Shown: positions 7,028 through 14,273 of the stretch, piece after piece
How positions within the stretch are numbered: the first letter of the stretch is position 1
How the letters are laid out: each line of letters starts with the position of its first letter
From: JACCUZ01 sp038246575
Lineage (GTDB): Bacteria > Actinomycetota > Actinomycetes > JACCUZ01
Reading direction: 5' to 3'
DNA: 27,580 bases
Assembly (NCBI GenBank): GCA_038246575.1
Contig: JBBRVU010000036.1
Coordinates: forward strand, 1 to 27,580
Program-made: the position numbers and the translations under genes
Notes under the pieces: generated by a model
Database searches by the model: none
What the model was told of the DNA's origin: nothing
The model's input: only the letters and a program-made list of their open reading frames with translations

Positions 7028-9085
7028 ATGAGGCTGCGGATCGGGATCGACACCGGGGGCACCTTCACCGACGTCGTGGCGCTGGACGCCGACACCGGCG
7101 AGGTGGTGACCACCAAGACCCCCTCGACCCCCGCTGACCCGGCCGACGGCTTTCTTGCCGGGGTGCACAAGGTGCTGGGCATGCTCGGCGCGACCGGAAG
7201 GGACGTGGTGTCGGTCAGCCACGGCACCACGGTGGCGACCAACCAGCTGCTCGAGGGCAAGGTCGGCGACCTGGGGCTGATGACCACCGAGGGCTACGAG
7301 TTCATCCTCGAGATCGCCCGGCAGAGCGTGCCGGACGGTTACGGCAACTCCTACTTCTGGGTGAAGCCGCCGCGGATCGTCCCGGTCGACCGGGTGCGGG
7401 CCATCGGTGGGCGCCTCGACTTTCGCGGCCAACAGCTGCGGCCCTTCGACGAGGCGGGCGCAGCCGAGGCGGCGCGCTGGTTCCGCGACCAGGGCATCAA
7501 CACGATCGGCGTGTGCTTCCTGCACTCCTACGCCAACCCCGACCACGAGCACCGGGCCCGCGAGGTCCTGCGTCGGGAGCACCCTTCGGCCGTGGTGTCG
7601 CTGTCCAGCGACGTGCTGCGCGAGTACCGCGAGTACGAAAGAACGGTCACCACACTCGTCGACGCTGCGGTCAAGCCGCGGATGGCGTCGTACGTCGCGA
7701 ACATCACGACCCGGTTGCGTGAGGTGGCACCCGGCGTGCCCTGGTACGTCATGAAGTCCAACGGTGGCGTGCTGTCCGCGGAGGAGGTGGTGCACCAACC
7801 GATCACGACCGTGCTGTCCGGTCCGGCGGCAGGTGCACTCGGGGCGGCCCTCGTCGCCCGCGACGCCGGGTTCGACCGGGTGCTGACCTGTGACGGCGGG
7901 GGGACGTCGACCGACGTGTCTGTGGTCATCGGCGGCGAGCCCACCTTGACCACCGAGGGCACGATCGGGAAGTACCCCAGCAAGATTCCCATGATCGACA
8001 TCGTCACCGTCGGCGCCGGTGGGGGATCGGTCGCATGGGTGTCACCAGAGGGTTCGCTGAAGGTCGGCCCACGCTCGGCCGGCGCCGACCCCGGCCCGCT
8101 CTGCTACGGCCGGGGCGGCACCGAGCCGACGGTCACCGACGCGCATGTCGTGCTCGGGCGCATCCCGCCACACCTGCTCGGTGGCGAGATCCCGCTGGAC
8201 GTGGAGGCCGCCCGCACCGGTCTGCTGTCTCTCGCGGACCGACTCGGGCTGACCCTCGAGGCGTGCGCGACCGGCATCCTGGAGATCTCGGCGTGGAACC
8301 AGGCCAACGCGCTGCGCCAGGTCACCGTCAAGCGCGGTCTGGACGTGCGCGAGTTCACCATGGCCACCTTCGGCGGCTCGGGATCGCTGCTGCTGTGCCG
8401 GTTGATGGACGTGCTCGGGCTCCCGACGGTGCTGGTCCCGCGAGACCCCGGCAACGTGTCTGCCTACGGTCTGCTGACCGTCGACGTCCGCAACGACTAC
8501 GTGCGGACGGCCGTGACCCGGCACACGGACCTCGACGTGAGCGCGCTGGCGACCGGTTTCGACGAGCTGCAGGAGCAGGCGGCTGCCAGCCTGGACCGGG
8601 AGGGGTTCGACCGGGCAGCGCACCGCTACGTCCGCACCGCCGACCTGCGCTACGCGGGGCAGGCCTTCGAGGTCAGGGTGCCCGCACCCGAGGGGGCCGT
8701 CAACGACACGTTCGCCGACGCAGTGGCCGCTGGTTTCCACGACGCTCACGAGCAGCTCTACGGCTACGCCTTCCGGGACGACCCGCGTCAGCCGGTCGAG
8801 TGGGTGAACCTTCGGGTCTCCGGCATCGGGCCGATCGAGCGCCCGCGACCGCAGGAGATCGCGGCTCGTGATGGGGGAACCGAGCGAGCTCGGACGTCGG
8901 TGCGGCAGGTGTTCTTCGACGAGTGGGCCGAGTCGCCGGTGTTCTGGCGGCCCGACCTGGCCACTGGGGACGTCATCAGTGGCCCGGCCGTCATCGAGGA
9001 GTTCGGCTCGACGGTTCCGGTCCATCCCGGCTTCGGGGCAACCGTCGACCGGTTCGGCAACCTTGTGGTGCGGAGGGACTCATGA
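7028..9085 (+). CDS. Hydantoinase/oxoprolinase family subunit A (HyuA-like)
   Basis: The 685-residue protein is the ATP-binding subunit of the N-methylhydantoinase/5-oxoprolinase/acetone carboxylase superfamily. The actin-like phosphate motifs are GIDTGGTFTDVV at 6-17, SHGTTVATNQLLEG at 64-77 and CDGGGTSTDVS at 288-298. The length is normal for HyuA. Family members couple ATP hydrolysis to opening of cyclic amides (hydantoin, N-methylhydantoin, 5-oxoproline, lactams) or to ketone carboxylation; the sequence does not decide which. The gene begins 42 bp after the cyclase gene with no strong Shine-Dalgarno. A TTAGAT just upstream hints at a possible internal leaderless start, which is weak. Its TGA overlaps the HyuB ATG as ATGA, so a 1:1 complex is expected. 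Confidence 0.9.
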   Translation: MRLRIGIDTGGTFTDVVALDADTGEVVTTKTPSTPADPADGFLAGVHKVLGMLGATGRDVVSVSHGTTVATNQLLEGKVGDLGLMTTEGYEFILEIARQSVPDGYGNSYFWVKPPRIVPVDRVRAIGGRLDFRGQQLRPFDEAGAAEAARWFRDQGINTIGVCFLHSYANPDHEHRAREVLRREHPSAVVSLSSDVLREYREYERTVTTLVDAAVKPRMASYVANITTRLREVAPGVPWYVMKSNGGVLSAEEVVHQPITTVLSGPAAGALGAALVARDAGFDRVLTCDGGGTSTDVSVVIGGEPTLTTEGTIGKYPSKIPMIDIVTVGAGGGSVAWVSPEGSLKVGPRSAGADPGPLCYGRGGTEPTVTDAHVVLGRIPPHLLGGEIPLDVEAARTGLLSLADRLGLTLEACATGILEISAWNQANALRQVTVKRGLDVREFTMATFGGSGSLLLCRLMDVLGLPTVLVPRDPGNVSAYGLLTVDVRNDYVRTAVTRHTDLDVSALATGFDELQEQAAASLDREGFDRAAHRYVRTADLRYAGQAFEVRVPAPEGAVNDTFADAVAAGFHDAHEQLYGYAFRDDPRQPVEWVNLRVSGIGPIERPRPQEIAARDGGTERARTSVRQVFFDEWAESPVFWRPDLATGDVISGPAVIEEFGSTVPVHPGFGATVDRFGNLVVRRDS

Positions 9086-10941
9086 GCGTCGACCCCGTGG
9101 TTCTCGAGATCGTGGAAGGCTCGCTGGCCGCGATCGAGATGGAGGTCGAGACCGCGATCGGGCGCACAGCGCGCTCGCCGATGATCCGGGACGCCCACGA
9201 CTTCCGGGCCGGCATCCACGACCGCAGGCTTCGCAAGCTGACCGGCCGCTCGTACTCCGCGCTGGTGCACCCGGTCGCCCGCGACTTCCCGCTGGAGACG
9301 ATGCGGCCCGGCGACGTCTTCTTCCACAACGACGTCTACCTCTCCGAGGGTGGGATCGGGCACCTGCCCGACCTGTGCGTGACCGTGCCGGTCTTCGTCG
9401 ACGGGGATGGCGGGCCGGAGGTGGTGGCGTTCGTCCAGGCGTTCGGCCACCACGACGACATCGGGGGAGCGGTGCCGGGGTCGATGCCATCCGGTGCCAC
9501 GTCGGTGTTCGAGGAAGGCCTGATGGTCCCGCCGATCAAGCTCTGGGACCAGGGCGTACGCAACGATGCCGCGTTGCGCATCATGACGCGCAACTCCCGG
9601 ATGCCCGACTCACTGGCCGCCGACCTCGACGCCGAGTGCTCGGCCTGTCTGATGGGGTCCCGACGGCTGAGCGAGATGTTCGACCGCTACGGCCGCGAGA
9701 CCGTCGAGGCGTGCTTCGACGGGATCATCGACAAGACCACCGAGACGTACCGGCGGGAGATCCTGTCGAAGATCCCCGACGGGACCTACGTCTGGGAGGA
9801 CTACGCCGAGCACGACGGCGTGGACGAGCCGCGGCTGCACACCCAGCGGATCACGCTGACGATGGACTCCACCAAGCCCGCACCGCTGGTGCTCGACTTC
9901 ACCGGCACCTCGCCGCAGGCCAAGGGCCCGATCAACCACTGCGGCGACTACGCCGAGGGCAACTTCCTCAAGAAGTGGCTCGCCCCGATCCTGCGCAACC
10001 TGGCCGACACCCAGGAGCGGATGGCCGAGCTCGATGTCAACGAGGGCATCGTGCCGCTGATCGAGATGCGCTTCCCGCCGCCAGGAACGCTGCTCACGCC
10101 GGTCTTCCCCGCTCCGACCAACGCGCGGACGTTCGTCATCCTGCGCCTGCTCGGAGTGCTGGCCGGTGTCGTCGCGAAGGCCGTTGACGGCCGGATGCCC
10201 GCTGACCAGGAGACGATCCGCTACACCGGCGTCTACGGGCTGGACCGCGACGGCGAGCCGTACCTGATGCGTGAGGTGCTCGGCGGCGGGTCGGGCGGTC
10301 GCTACTACGCCGACGGCGAGGACACGATCCACGTCGTGCCGGACTCGCGCAACCTGCCGACGGAGTTCACCGAGGCCCGGTTCCCCTTCATCGTCGAGCG
10401 GCTCGGGCTGGCCGTCGACTCCGGCGGGGCGGGAGAGTTCCGCGGCGGGCTGGGCTACGAGAAGCACATCCGGATGCTGCGCGACGCGCACTTCATGTCC
10501 ATCGCGGACCGCTCGATCCTGGCTTGCTGGGGAGTCAAGGGCGGCAAGGCGGGGCGGCCGTTCCAGGTCACCGTCAACCCTGGCACCGACGAGGAGCGTG
10601 AGGTCGACGCGCTCGCCGATGCCGAGCCGGTCCGCGCCGGCGAGCTGGTGCGAATACGCACCACCGGCGGTGGCGGCTGGGGCGACCCTCTGGCGCGAGC
10701 GACGGAAGAGGTGCGGCGCGACGTGCGGTGGGGCAAGGTGAGCGTCACCGGCGCGTACGACGACTACGGCGTCGTGGTGACGTTCGACGGTGACGACCCG
10801 GTGGTCGATGTCACCGCCACCGACGCCCGACGCGGCGAGCTGCGCGAGGGCCGGACCGGGGACGAGCCCTTCTTCGACCGGGGACCCGGCTACGCGCGCC
10901 TGGCGTCCGGTCGAACCCACGCCGACGTCGACGTCTTGTGA
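9082..10941 (+). CDS. Hydantoinase/oxoprolinase family subunit B (HyuB-like)
   Basis: The 619-residue protein is the partner of the preceding HyuA. GDVFFHNDVYLSEGGIGHLPD (central part at 78-97) and the GHHDDIGGAVPGSMP block at 122-136 are HyuB hallmarks; H94, D97, H123 and D126 are candidates for the metal or substrate site, by analogy with acetone carboxylase. The N-terminal MIRDAHDFRAGIHD differs from the commoner ERRDFSCA-type motif, and the C-terminal region after GGGGWGDP is about 90 residues long, so this looks like a divergent subgroup. I chose the ATG at 9082 because GGAGGG precedes it and it overlaps the HyuA stop by four bases. The frame is open upstream to 8923, but that part overlaps HyuA. 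The exact substrate cannot be read from the sequence. Confidence 0.9.
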   Translation: MSVDPVVLEIVEGSLAAIEMEVETAIGRTARSPMIRDAHDFRAGIHDRRLRKLTGRSYSALVHPVARDFPLETMRPGDVFFHNDVYLSEGGIGHLPDLCVTVPVFVDGDGGPEVVAFVQAFGHHDDIGGAVPGSMPSGATSVFEEGLMVPPIKLWDQGVRNDAALRIMTRNSRMPDSLAADLDAECSACLMGSRRLSEMFDRYGRETVEACFDGIIDKTTETYRREILSKIPDGTYVWEDYAEHDGVDEPRLHTQRITLTMDSTKPAPLVLDFTGTSPQAKGPINHCGDYAEGNFLKKWLAPILRNLADTQERMAELDVNEGIVPLIEMRFPPPGTLLTPVFPAPTNARTFVILRLLGVLAGVVAKAVDGRMPADQETIRYTGVYGLDRDGEPYLMREVLGGGSGGRYYADGEDTIHVVPDSRNLPTEFTEARFPFIVERLGLAVDSGGAGEFRGGLGYEKHIRMLRDAHFMSIADRSILACWGVKGGKAGRPFQVTVNPGTDEEREVDALADAEPVRAGELVRIRTTGGGGWGDPLARATEEVRRDVRWGKVSVTGAYDDYGVVVTFDGDDPVVDVTATDARRGELREGRTGDEPFFDRGPGYARLASGRTHADVDVL

Positions 10942-10971
10942 GCTCCCCGCTCGGTCCGTGAACGTCAGGGA

Positions 10972-10999
10972 GCCAGCACTTCTGGCACACCGAAGGTGT
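10972..10999. terminator. Two small hairpins after the hyuB gene
   Basis: GCCAG-CACTT-CTGGC (10972-10986) is followed at once by ACACC-GAA-GGTGT (10987-10999). Both stems have 5 bp and there is no U-run. They lie 30 bp beyond the hyuB stop and 60 bp before the next gene, so a weak terminator or attenuator is possible. The evidence is only the symmetry. Confidence 0.25.
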
Positions 11000-11058
11000 C
11001 ATGCAGCCCGATAGCCTCGCTGAGCAACTCACTCGGCGGGACTCACTCGGAGGTAGAC

Positions 11059-11736
11059 ATGGCTCGGAGAGACTTGCAGGTGCTCGGTGGGGCGGTAGCG
11101 TCGGCGACGCTGCTCGCCGGCTTGCTGGGCGCGACGTTGCCCGGCCGCAACTCGGTGGACAAAGGAGACATAAGCAAGGGCGCCGTCGGCAAGTCGGAGA
11201 TCTCCAAGGGCGCCGTCGCGAAGTCCGAGATCCGGAAGAACGCCGTCGGCCACGCCGAGCTCAGGCGTGGTTCAGTTCGTGGGGAGGAGGTCGATGAGGC
11301 GACCCTGGGCAAGGTTCCTAGCGCAGCCGCCGCTGACACCGTCGGCGGCAAGAGTGCCGGGCAGCTGGACACGCGCTGGGCACTGATCGCCGAGAACGGG
11401 ACGATCGAGCGACAGACGGGCGGCTTCACCATCCTCAACTGCTACACCGCCAATGCCAACTGCTACATCGATGCCGGCGAGGACGTCACGAACAACGGCA
11501 TGCACGCGCAGATCGTCGTCGCCAACACCGATGGCAGCGCCATCCTCTCGGGTGAGACCGGGGTCGCTCCCTGCGGGGCAACGTTCGTTGCCTGCGCGCC
11601 GCCGGGGGCGGAGAGCAACAACGTGCTGGTCGTTGCACCGCGGGCATCTGATGGCACCGTGCCCGGCGGCGTCGCGCCGCCGACGGCCGCCAACGCTGCT
11701 CGGTTCTACGTGTTCGTCACCGGGTCGGAGGGCTGA
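11059..11736 (+). CDS. Exported protein with N-terminal decapeptide repeats, function unknown
   Basis: The 225-residue protein has a short basic N-terminus and a hydrophobic segment at about residues 8-28, which serves as signal peptide or anchor. Residues 35-84 form about five decapeptide repeats of the form K-x-[DE]-I-x-K-G-A-V-x (KGDISKGAVG, KSEISKGAVA, KSEIRKNAVG, HAELRRGSVR, GEEVDEATLG). Repeats of this kind are common in exported actinobacterial proteins and may form an extended or beta-helical stalk. The segment VPSAAAADTVGGKSAGQL follows, then a globular part of about 120 residues with four cysteines (C144 and C151 in the NCYTANANC segment, two more in APCGATFVAC), suggesting two disulfides. 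The first in-frame ATG at 10996 lacks a ribosome-binding site, whereas ATG 11059 has GGAGG 5 bp upstream. No specific function is recognised. Confidence 0.72.
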   Translation: MARRDLQVLGGAVASATLLAGLLGATLPGRNSVDKGDISKGAVGKSEISKGAVAKSEIRKNAVGHAELRRGSVRGEEVDEATLGKVPSAAAADTVGGKSAGQLDTRWALIAENGTIERQTGGFTILNCYTANANCYIDAGEDVTNNGMHAQIVVANTDGSAILSGETGVAPCGATFVACAPPGAESNNVLVVAPRASDGTVPGGVAPPTAANAARFYVFVTGSEG

Positions 11737-11754
11737 CCCAACAGCCGGAACCGG

Positions 11755-11783
11755 CAGGGTCACGCCCGCGTGGCGTGACCCTG
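11755..11783. terminator. Strong bidirectional hairpin between convergent genes
   Basis: CAGGGTCACGCC (11755-11766) and GGCGTGACCCTG (11772-11783) pair perfectly over 12 bp around a CGCGT loop. The hairpin sits between the stop at 11736 and the stop of the convergent beta-propeller gene at 11789. There is no U-tract on either side, as is common for actinobacterial terminators. It could serve both genes. Confidence 0.8.
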
Positions 11784-11788
11784 TCGGG

Positions 11789-13801
11789 TCATCCGGTGAA
11801 TCGCACGAACCCTGTGCGGGTCAGCGTCTCGGCGTCACCGGCGATGACTCCCGTCATGCCGACGGCGTACACCAGGTCGCCGTCGATCAGCACCCGTTGC
11901 GGCCAGTCCGCCGGCCTCATCGCAAGTCGTCCTGCTTCCCGCAGCCGGCCGTCCCTGCTCACCGTGACGCCGAGCGCGCTGGTGACGGAGCCCTCGGCGC
12001 CGGCCGGGTCGTAGGACTGGAATGCGAAGGTCGCGAGACGGTTCACGGGGTCGTACGAAAACGCCCGTGAGTCGTCCATCGCCGGGGTCCAGCCCTCGCC
12101 GAGCTGTATCCGGTCGACCTGCTTGGGCTGGGAGAGGTCGGACACGTCGAACACCGACATCTGCACGCCGGTGGCGCGACCATTGCTGTCGGCCTCCTGG
12201 CCGAGGGCGAGCAGCAGTCCGTCGCCGATGGGGTGCAGGTAGGTCGAGAAGCCGGGCACCTTCAGCTCGCCGAGCACCTTGGGTGTCCCGGACAGGTCGA
12301 GCAGGTAGAGCGGGTCGGTCTGGCGGAACGTCACGACCGCGGCGATGTCGCCGAAGTAGCGCACTGCCTTGATCTGCTCGGTCTTGCCGAGACCGTCGAC
12401 CCGACCGGTCTCGACGAGACGTCCGTCCCGCTCGACGAGCTTGACCACCATCGAGGACGACTGTCCGGCCCGCTCGCTGTCCCACGGCGGTTGGCGGGTC
12501 GTGGCGACACGCAGTGCGCCGTCGTAGCTGGACAGTGCCCAGCGTCCCAAGACGTAGCCGGGCACGGTGCCGCTCCCGACGTAGGTCGTCGCGGTCCGTG
12601 ACGAGGTGTCGAAGCCATGCAGCTCGGTGCTGACCTCGTCGGTGGCGGGCGAGGAGGGCGCGCTGGAGCCGCCGTCGCGCAGCAGGGGGACCGGACCGAC
12701 CGTGCCCCACCGGCTGGTCGCGACGTACATCCGGTCTGCGGCGGCATAGACCAGATCGCCGTCGGTGGTCACAGCGGTGGAGTCGGTCGGCGCGAGCCCG
12801 TCGCCGGGCCGGATTGTCGTGACGAGCAGGGTGCTCGCTCCGCGGGGGGAGCGGGCGTGGAAGACGCGGTCGCAGGCAACGGCCCGGCCGCGGTCGACCA
12901 CTGTGCCGGTGGAGTCGCTGCGTACGACCCGGGGAAGTATCTCGGCCAGGCTCAGCTGCGCGGCCAGGCTCCGGTTGCCGGCCAGAGCCCGCTCCTGCTC
13001 GGCGGCTGACGGGTCCACCGGGTAGACGACGCGGGGCTGCGGCGAGGTCGAGGTCACCAGCCGCACGGTGCCGTCTGTCAGGCGGGCGCTGACGTACTGC
13101 GCGTCATAGGTCGCCTCCTCGATCAGGCGGGGCTGGTCGGTGGCCAGGTCGAGCAGCAGGACGCGGGTCGTCGGCGTGCCGGGGTTCCAGAGCATCGACC
13201 GGGCGGCGTCGTCCCCACTGGTCGCGCCCGGCTGCGGGCCGTCAACCTTGTTCGGCCGCCAGCCGGGGAGCAGCGCGACGGCGCGGTCGCCGGCGAGGAG
13301 GAGCTCGCCGCCGGAGGTCTGCTCGCCGGTGATGCGCAGTGACCCGAGCAGCGCCGGCCCGGCACCGGCCCGCACCACGCGGACCCGGTCTCCGGTCAGC
13401 ATGACCAGTCGTCCGTCGCGCAGCTTCACCAGGTCCGGCTCGTCGACGCCCTGCTCCTGCACGTTCGTCCCGGTCGGGCCGGACCCGACCGCACCCGGCG
13501 CCGCGGTTGCGCGCTCGGCGCCGCCGGCCGAACCGGCGACGTCGTCCAGGGCGATCATCGGGCCGCCGGACCCGAAGCCGTACGCCGTGGCGGACCGGGT
13601 CAGCTCCGACCGGTAGTGGGCCAGCAGCTCGGCGCAGTCCGAGTAACCGACCAGCCCGGCCGCTTGCGCCGTCGGGGCCGCCCCGGGCAGCAGCTGCGCC
13701 GCTCCGACACCCACCACGGCGACGGCGACCGCCGCGCCGCCAGCCACGTACCTGCGACGAACGGCCACGCGGCCGGCCATGAGCCTGCGACGGACGGGCA
13801 T
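11789..13801 (-). CDS. Secreted beta-propeller domain protein (C-terminal Beta_propel family)
   Basis: The 670-residue protein has a basic N-terminus (RRRYVAGG at residues 15-22, conceivably twin-arginine), a hydrophobic segment at about 19-37 and an AQA cleavage-like site near residue 48. Residues 112-126, around TNVQEQGVDEPDLVK, are the hallmark of the actinobacterial/archaeal secreted beta-propeller family. The rest is repeated WD-like blades: DRVRVVRAG, TTRVLLLDLA, DPLYLLDLSGTPKVLGELKVPG, GVQMSVFDVSDLSQPKQVDR. Length is typical for the family. The molecular function of the family is not established; a role in protein-protein contact at the cell surface is inference. It ends 5 bp beyond the 11755-11783 hairpin. 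Its start is followed upstream by the repeat element at 13876-14261, so its promoter must lie in about 75 bp of unique sequence or within the element. Confidence 0.88.
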   Translation of the reverse strand: MPVRRRLMAGRVAVRRRYVAGGAAVAVAVVGVGAAQLLPGAAPTAQAAGLVGYSDCAELLAHYRSELTRSATAYGFGSGGPMIALDDVAGSAGGAERATAAPGAVGSGPTGTNVQEQGVDEPDLVKLRDGRLVMLTGDRVRVVRAGAGPALLGSLRITGEQTSGGELLLAGDRAVALLPGWRPNKVDGPQPGATSGDDAARSMLWNPGTPTTRVLLLDLATDQPRLIEEATYDAQYVSARLTDGTVRLVTSTSPQPRVVYPVDPSAAEQERALAGNRSLAAQLSLAEILPRVVRSDSTGTVVDRGRAVACDRVFHARSPRGASTLLVTTIRPGDGLAPTDSTAVTTDGDLVYAAADRMYVATSRWGTVGPVPLLRDGGSSAPSSPATDEVSTELHGFDTSSRTATTYVGSGTVPGYVLGRWALSSYDGALRVATTRQPPWDSERAGQSSSMVVKLVERDGRLVETGRVDGLGKTEQIKAVRYFGDIAAVVTFRQTDPLYLLDLSGTPKVLGELKVPGFSTYLHPIGDGLLLALGQEADSNGRATGVQMSVFDVSDLSQPKQVDRIQLGEGWTPAMDDSRAFSYDPVNRLATFAFQSYDPAGAEGSVTSALGVTVSRDGRLREAGRLAMRPADWPQRVLIDGDLVYAVGMTGVIAGDAETLTRTGFVRFTG

Positions 13802-13875
13802 CCGAACCTCCAGCTGATCGACTGGACCCTTGGACGCACCCCCACCCCATCCGGTTGCACCCCACCCCCCAACCC

Positions 13876-13973
13876 TTCCCCCCGTTCATCATGCAGATGT
13901 GGGGATCTTGGGCATCACCGCAGGTCAGCGCGCTAAACTCCCTTGTCGATCATGCAGGAATGGGGATCTTGGT
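13876..13973 (+). repeat. Left arm of the inverted-repeat element
   Basis: This arm contains forward units 13888-13910 and 13949-13971, separated by a 38-bp spacer. The first unit differs from the second at three adjacent positions after ATCATGCAG. The outer edge is CTTCCCCCC-GTT, which has a two-base-shorter counterpart on the right arm. Confidence 0.8.
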
Positions 13974-13976
13974 CGG

Positions 13977-14102
13977 TCAGCTCGTGACCGCAGCGCTGTC
14001 GCCCACCGGGTCGACGAAAAGGACCGACACCAGCCGGAGCTCGGCACGACTGTCCGGCGCTACGAGGCCCCCTGTGCTGCGCACGGTGAGCGCCCGGTGA
14101 TC
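13977..14102 (-). pseudogene. Possible class III nucleotide cyclase fragment inside the element core
   Basis: Read on the reverse strand, the core encodes ELRLVSVLFVDPVG (14042-14001). This closely resembles the opening of class III adenylate/guanylate cyclase domains in actinobacteria (typically ERRLVSVLFVDLVGFT), including the first metal-binding Asp. The match stops after VG, and a TGA follows at 13979-13977, right at the inner edge of the left arm. Upstream residues (STGGLVAPDSRA) are compatible with a linker but not diagnostic. I interpret it tentatively as a captured or relic gene piece. Chance similarity is possible because the match is only about 14 residues. Confidence 0.3.
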
Positions 14103-14165
14103 ACAAACCGACCCGACCGTCGTCACGGTGGTGCACTGACCACGACCCGCGTCTGCTCTGGCGGA

Positions 14166-14261
14166 ACCAAGATCCCCATTCCTGCATGATCGACTGGGAC
14201 ATCCGAGGGGCTGACCTGCGGCGATGCACAAGATCCCCATTGCTGCATGATCAACGGGGAA
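14166..14261 (-). repeat. Right arm of the inverted-repeat element
   Basis: This arm contains reverse units 14168-14190 and 14229-14251. It ends 12 bp before the pgl stop codon (TAG at 14276-14274). Confidence 0.8.
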
Positions 14262-14273
14262 GTTGGAGGGGGG

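Larger units (their letters stand above)
13876..14261. repeat. Composite inverted-repeat element (four 23-bp units, 192-bp core)
   Basis: Two arms of about 97 bp, 13876-13973 and 14166-14261, are inverted copies of one another. Each arm holds two copies of a 23-bp unit beginning ATCATGCAG and ending GGGGATCTTG (forward copies 13888-13910 and 13949-13971; reverse copies 14168-14190 and 14229-14251). In both arms the two units start exactly 61 bp apart. The innermost 29 bp (13945-13973 against 14166-14194) are identical, the outer units match at 20 of 23 positions, and the 38-bp spacers match at 25 of 38, including an identical CCGCAGGTCAGC. No transposase lies inside. The architecture fits a MITE-like or other non-autonomous dispersed repeat. 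It lies at the 3' end of the pgl operon, so the read-through transcript would form a very long stem. I see no clear target-site duplication. Confidence 0.8.
13802..14273. other. Gene-free 472-bp gap containing an inverted-repeat element
   Basis: No convincing coding region is present between the beta-propeller start and the pgl stop. The first 74 bp (13802-13875) are C-rich, probably the promoter/leader of the beta-propeller gene. They hold TGATCGACTGG (13815-13825), which recurs beside a repeat unit at 14187-14197. Then comes the composite inverted repeat (13876-14261), then 12 bp to the pgl stop. Confidence 0.8.

Noticed and set aside
9610..10920. Long reverse frame opposite hyuB
   Set aside because: Composition typical of antisense frames in high-GC DNA, with no motif or ribosome-binding site support.
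13888..13971. CRISPR-like pattern of a 23-bp repeat with a 38-bp spacer
   Set aside because: There are only two units per side, the second pair is inverted, the spacers are themselves homologous, and no cas genes are present.
13977..14240. Small reverse-strand open frame across the inverted-repeat element
   Set aside because: Its first half is only the repeat arm in translation and no ribosome-binding site is seen; kept only as a possible cyclase relic.
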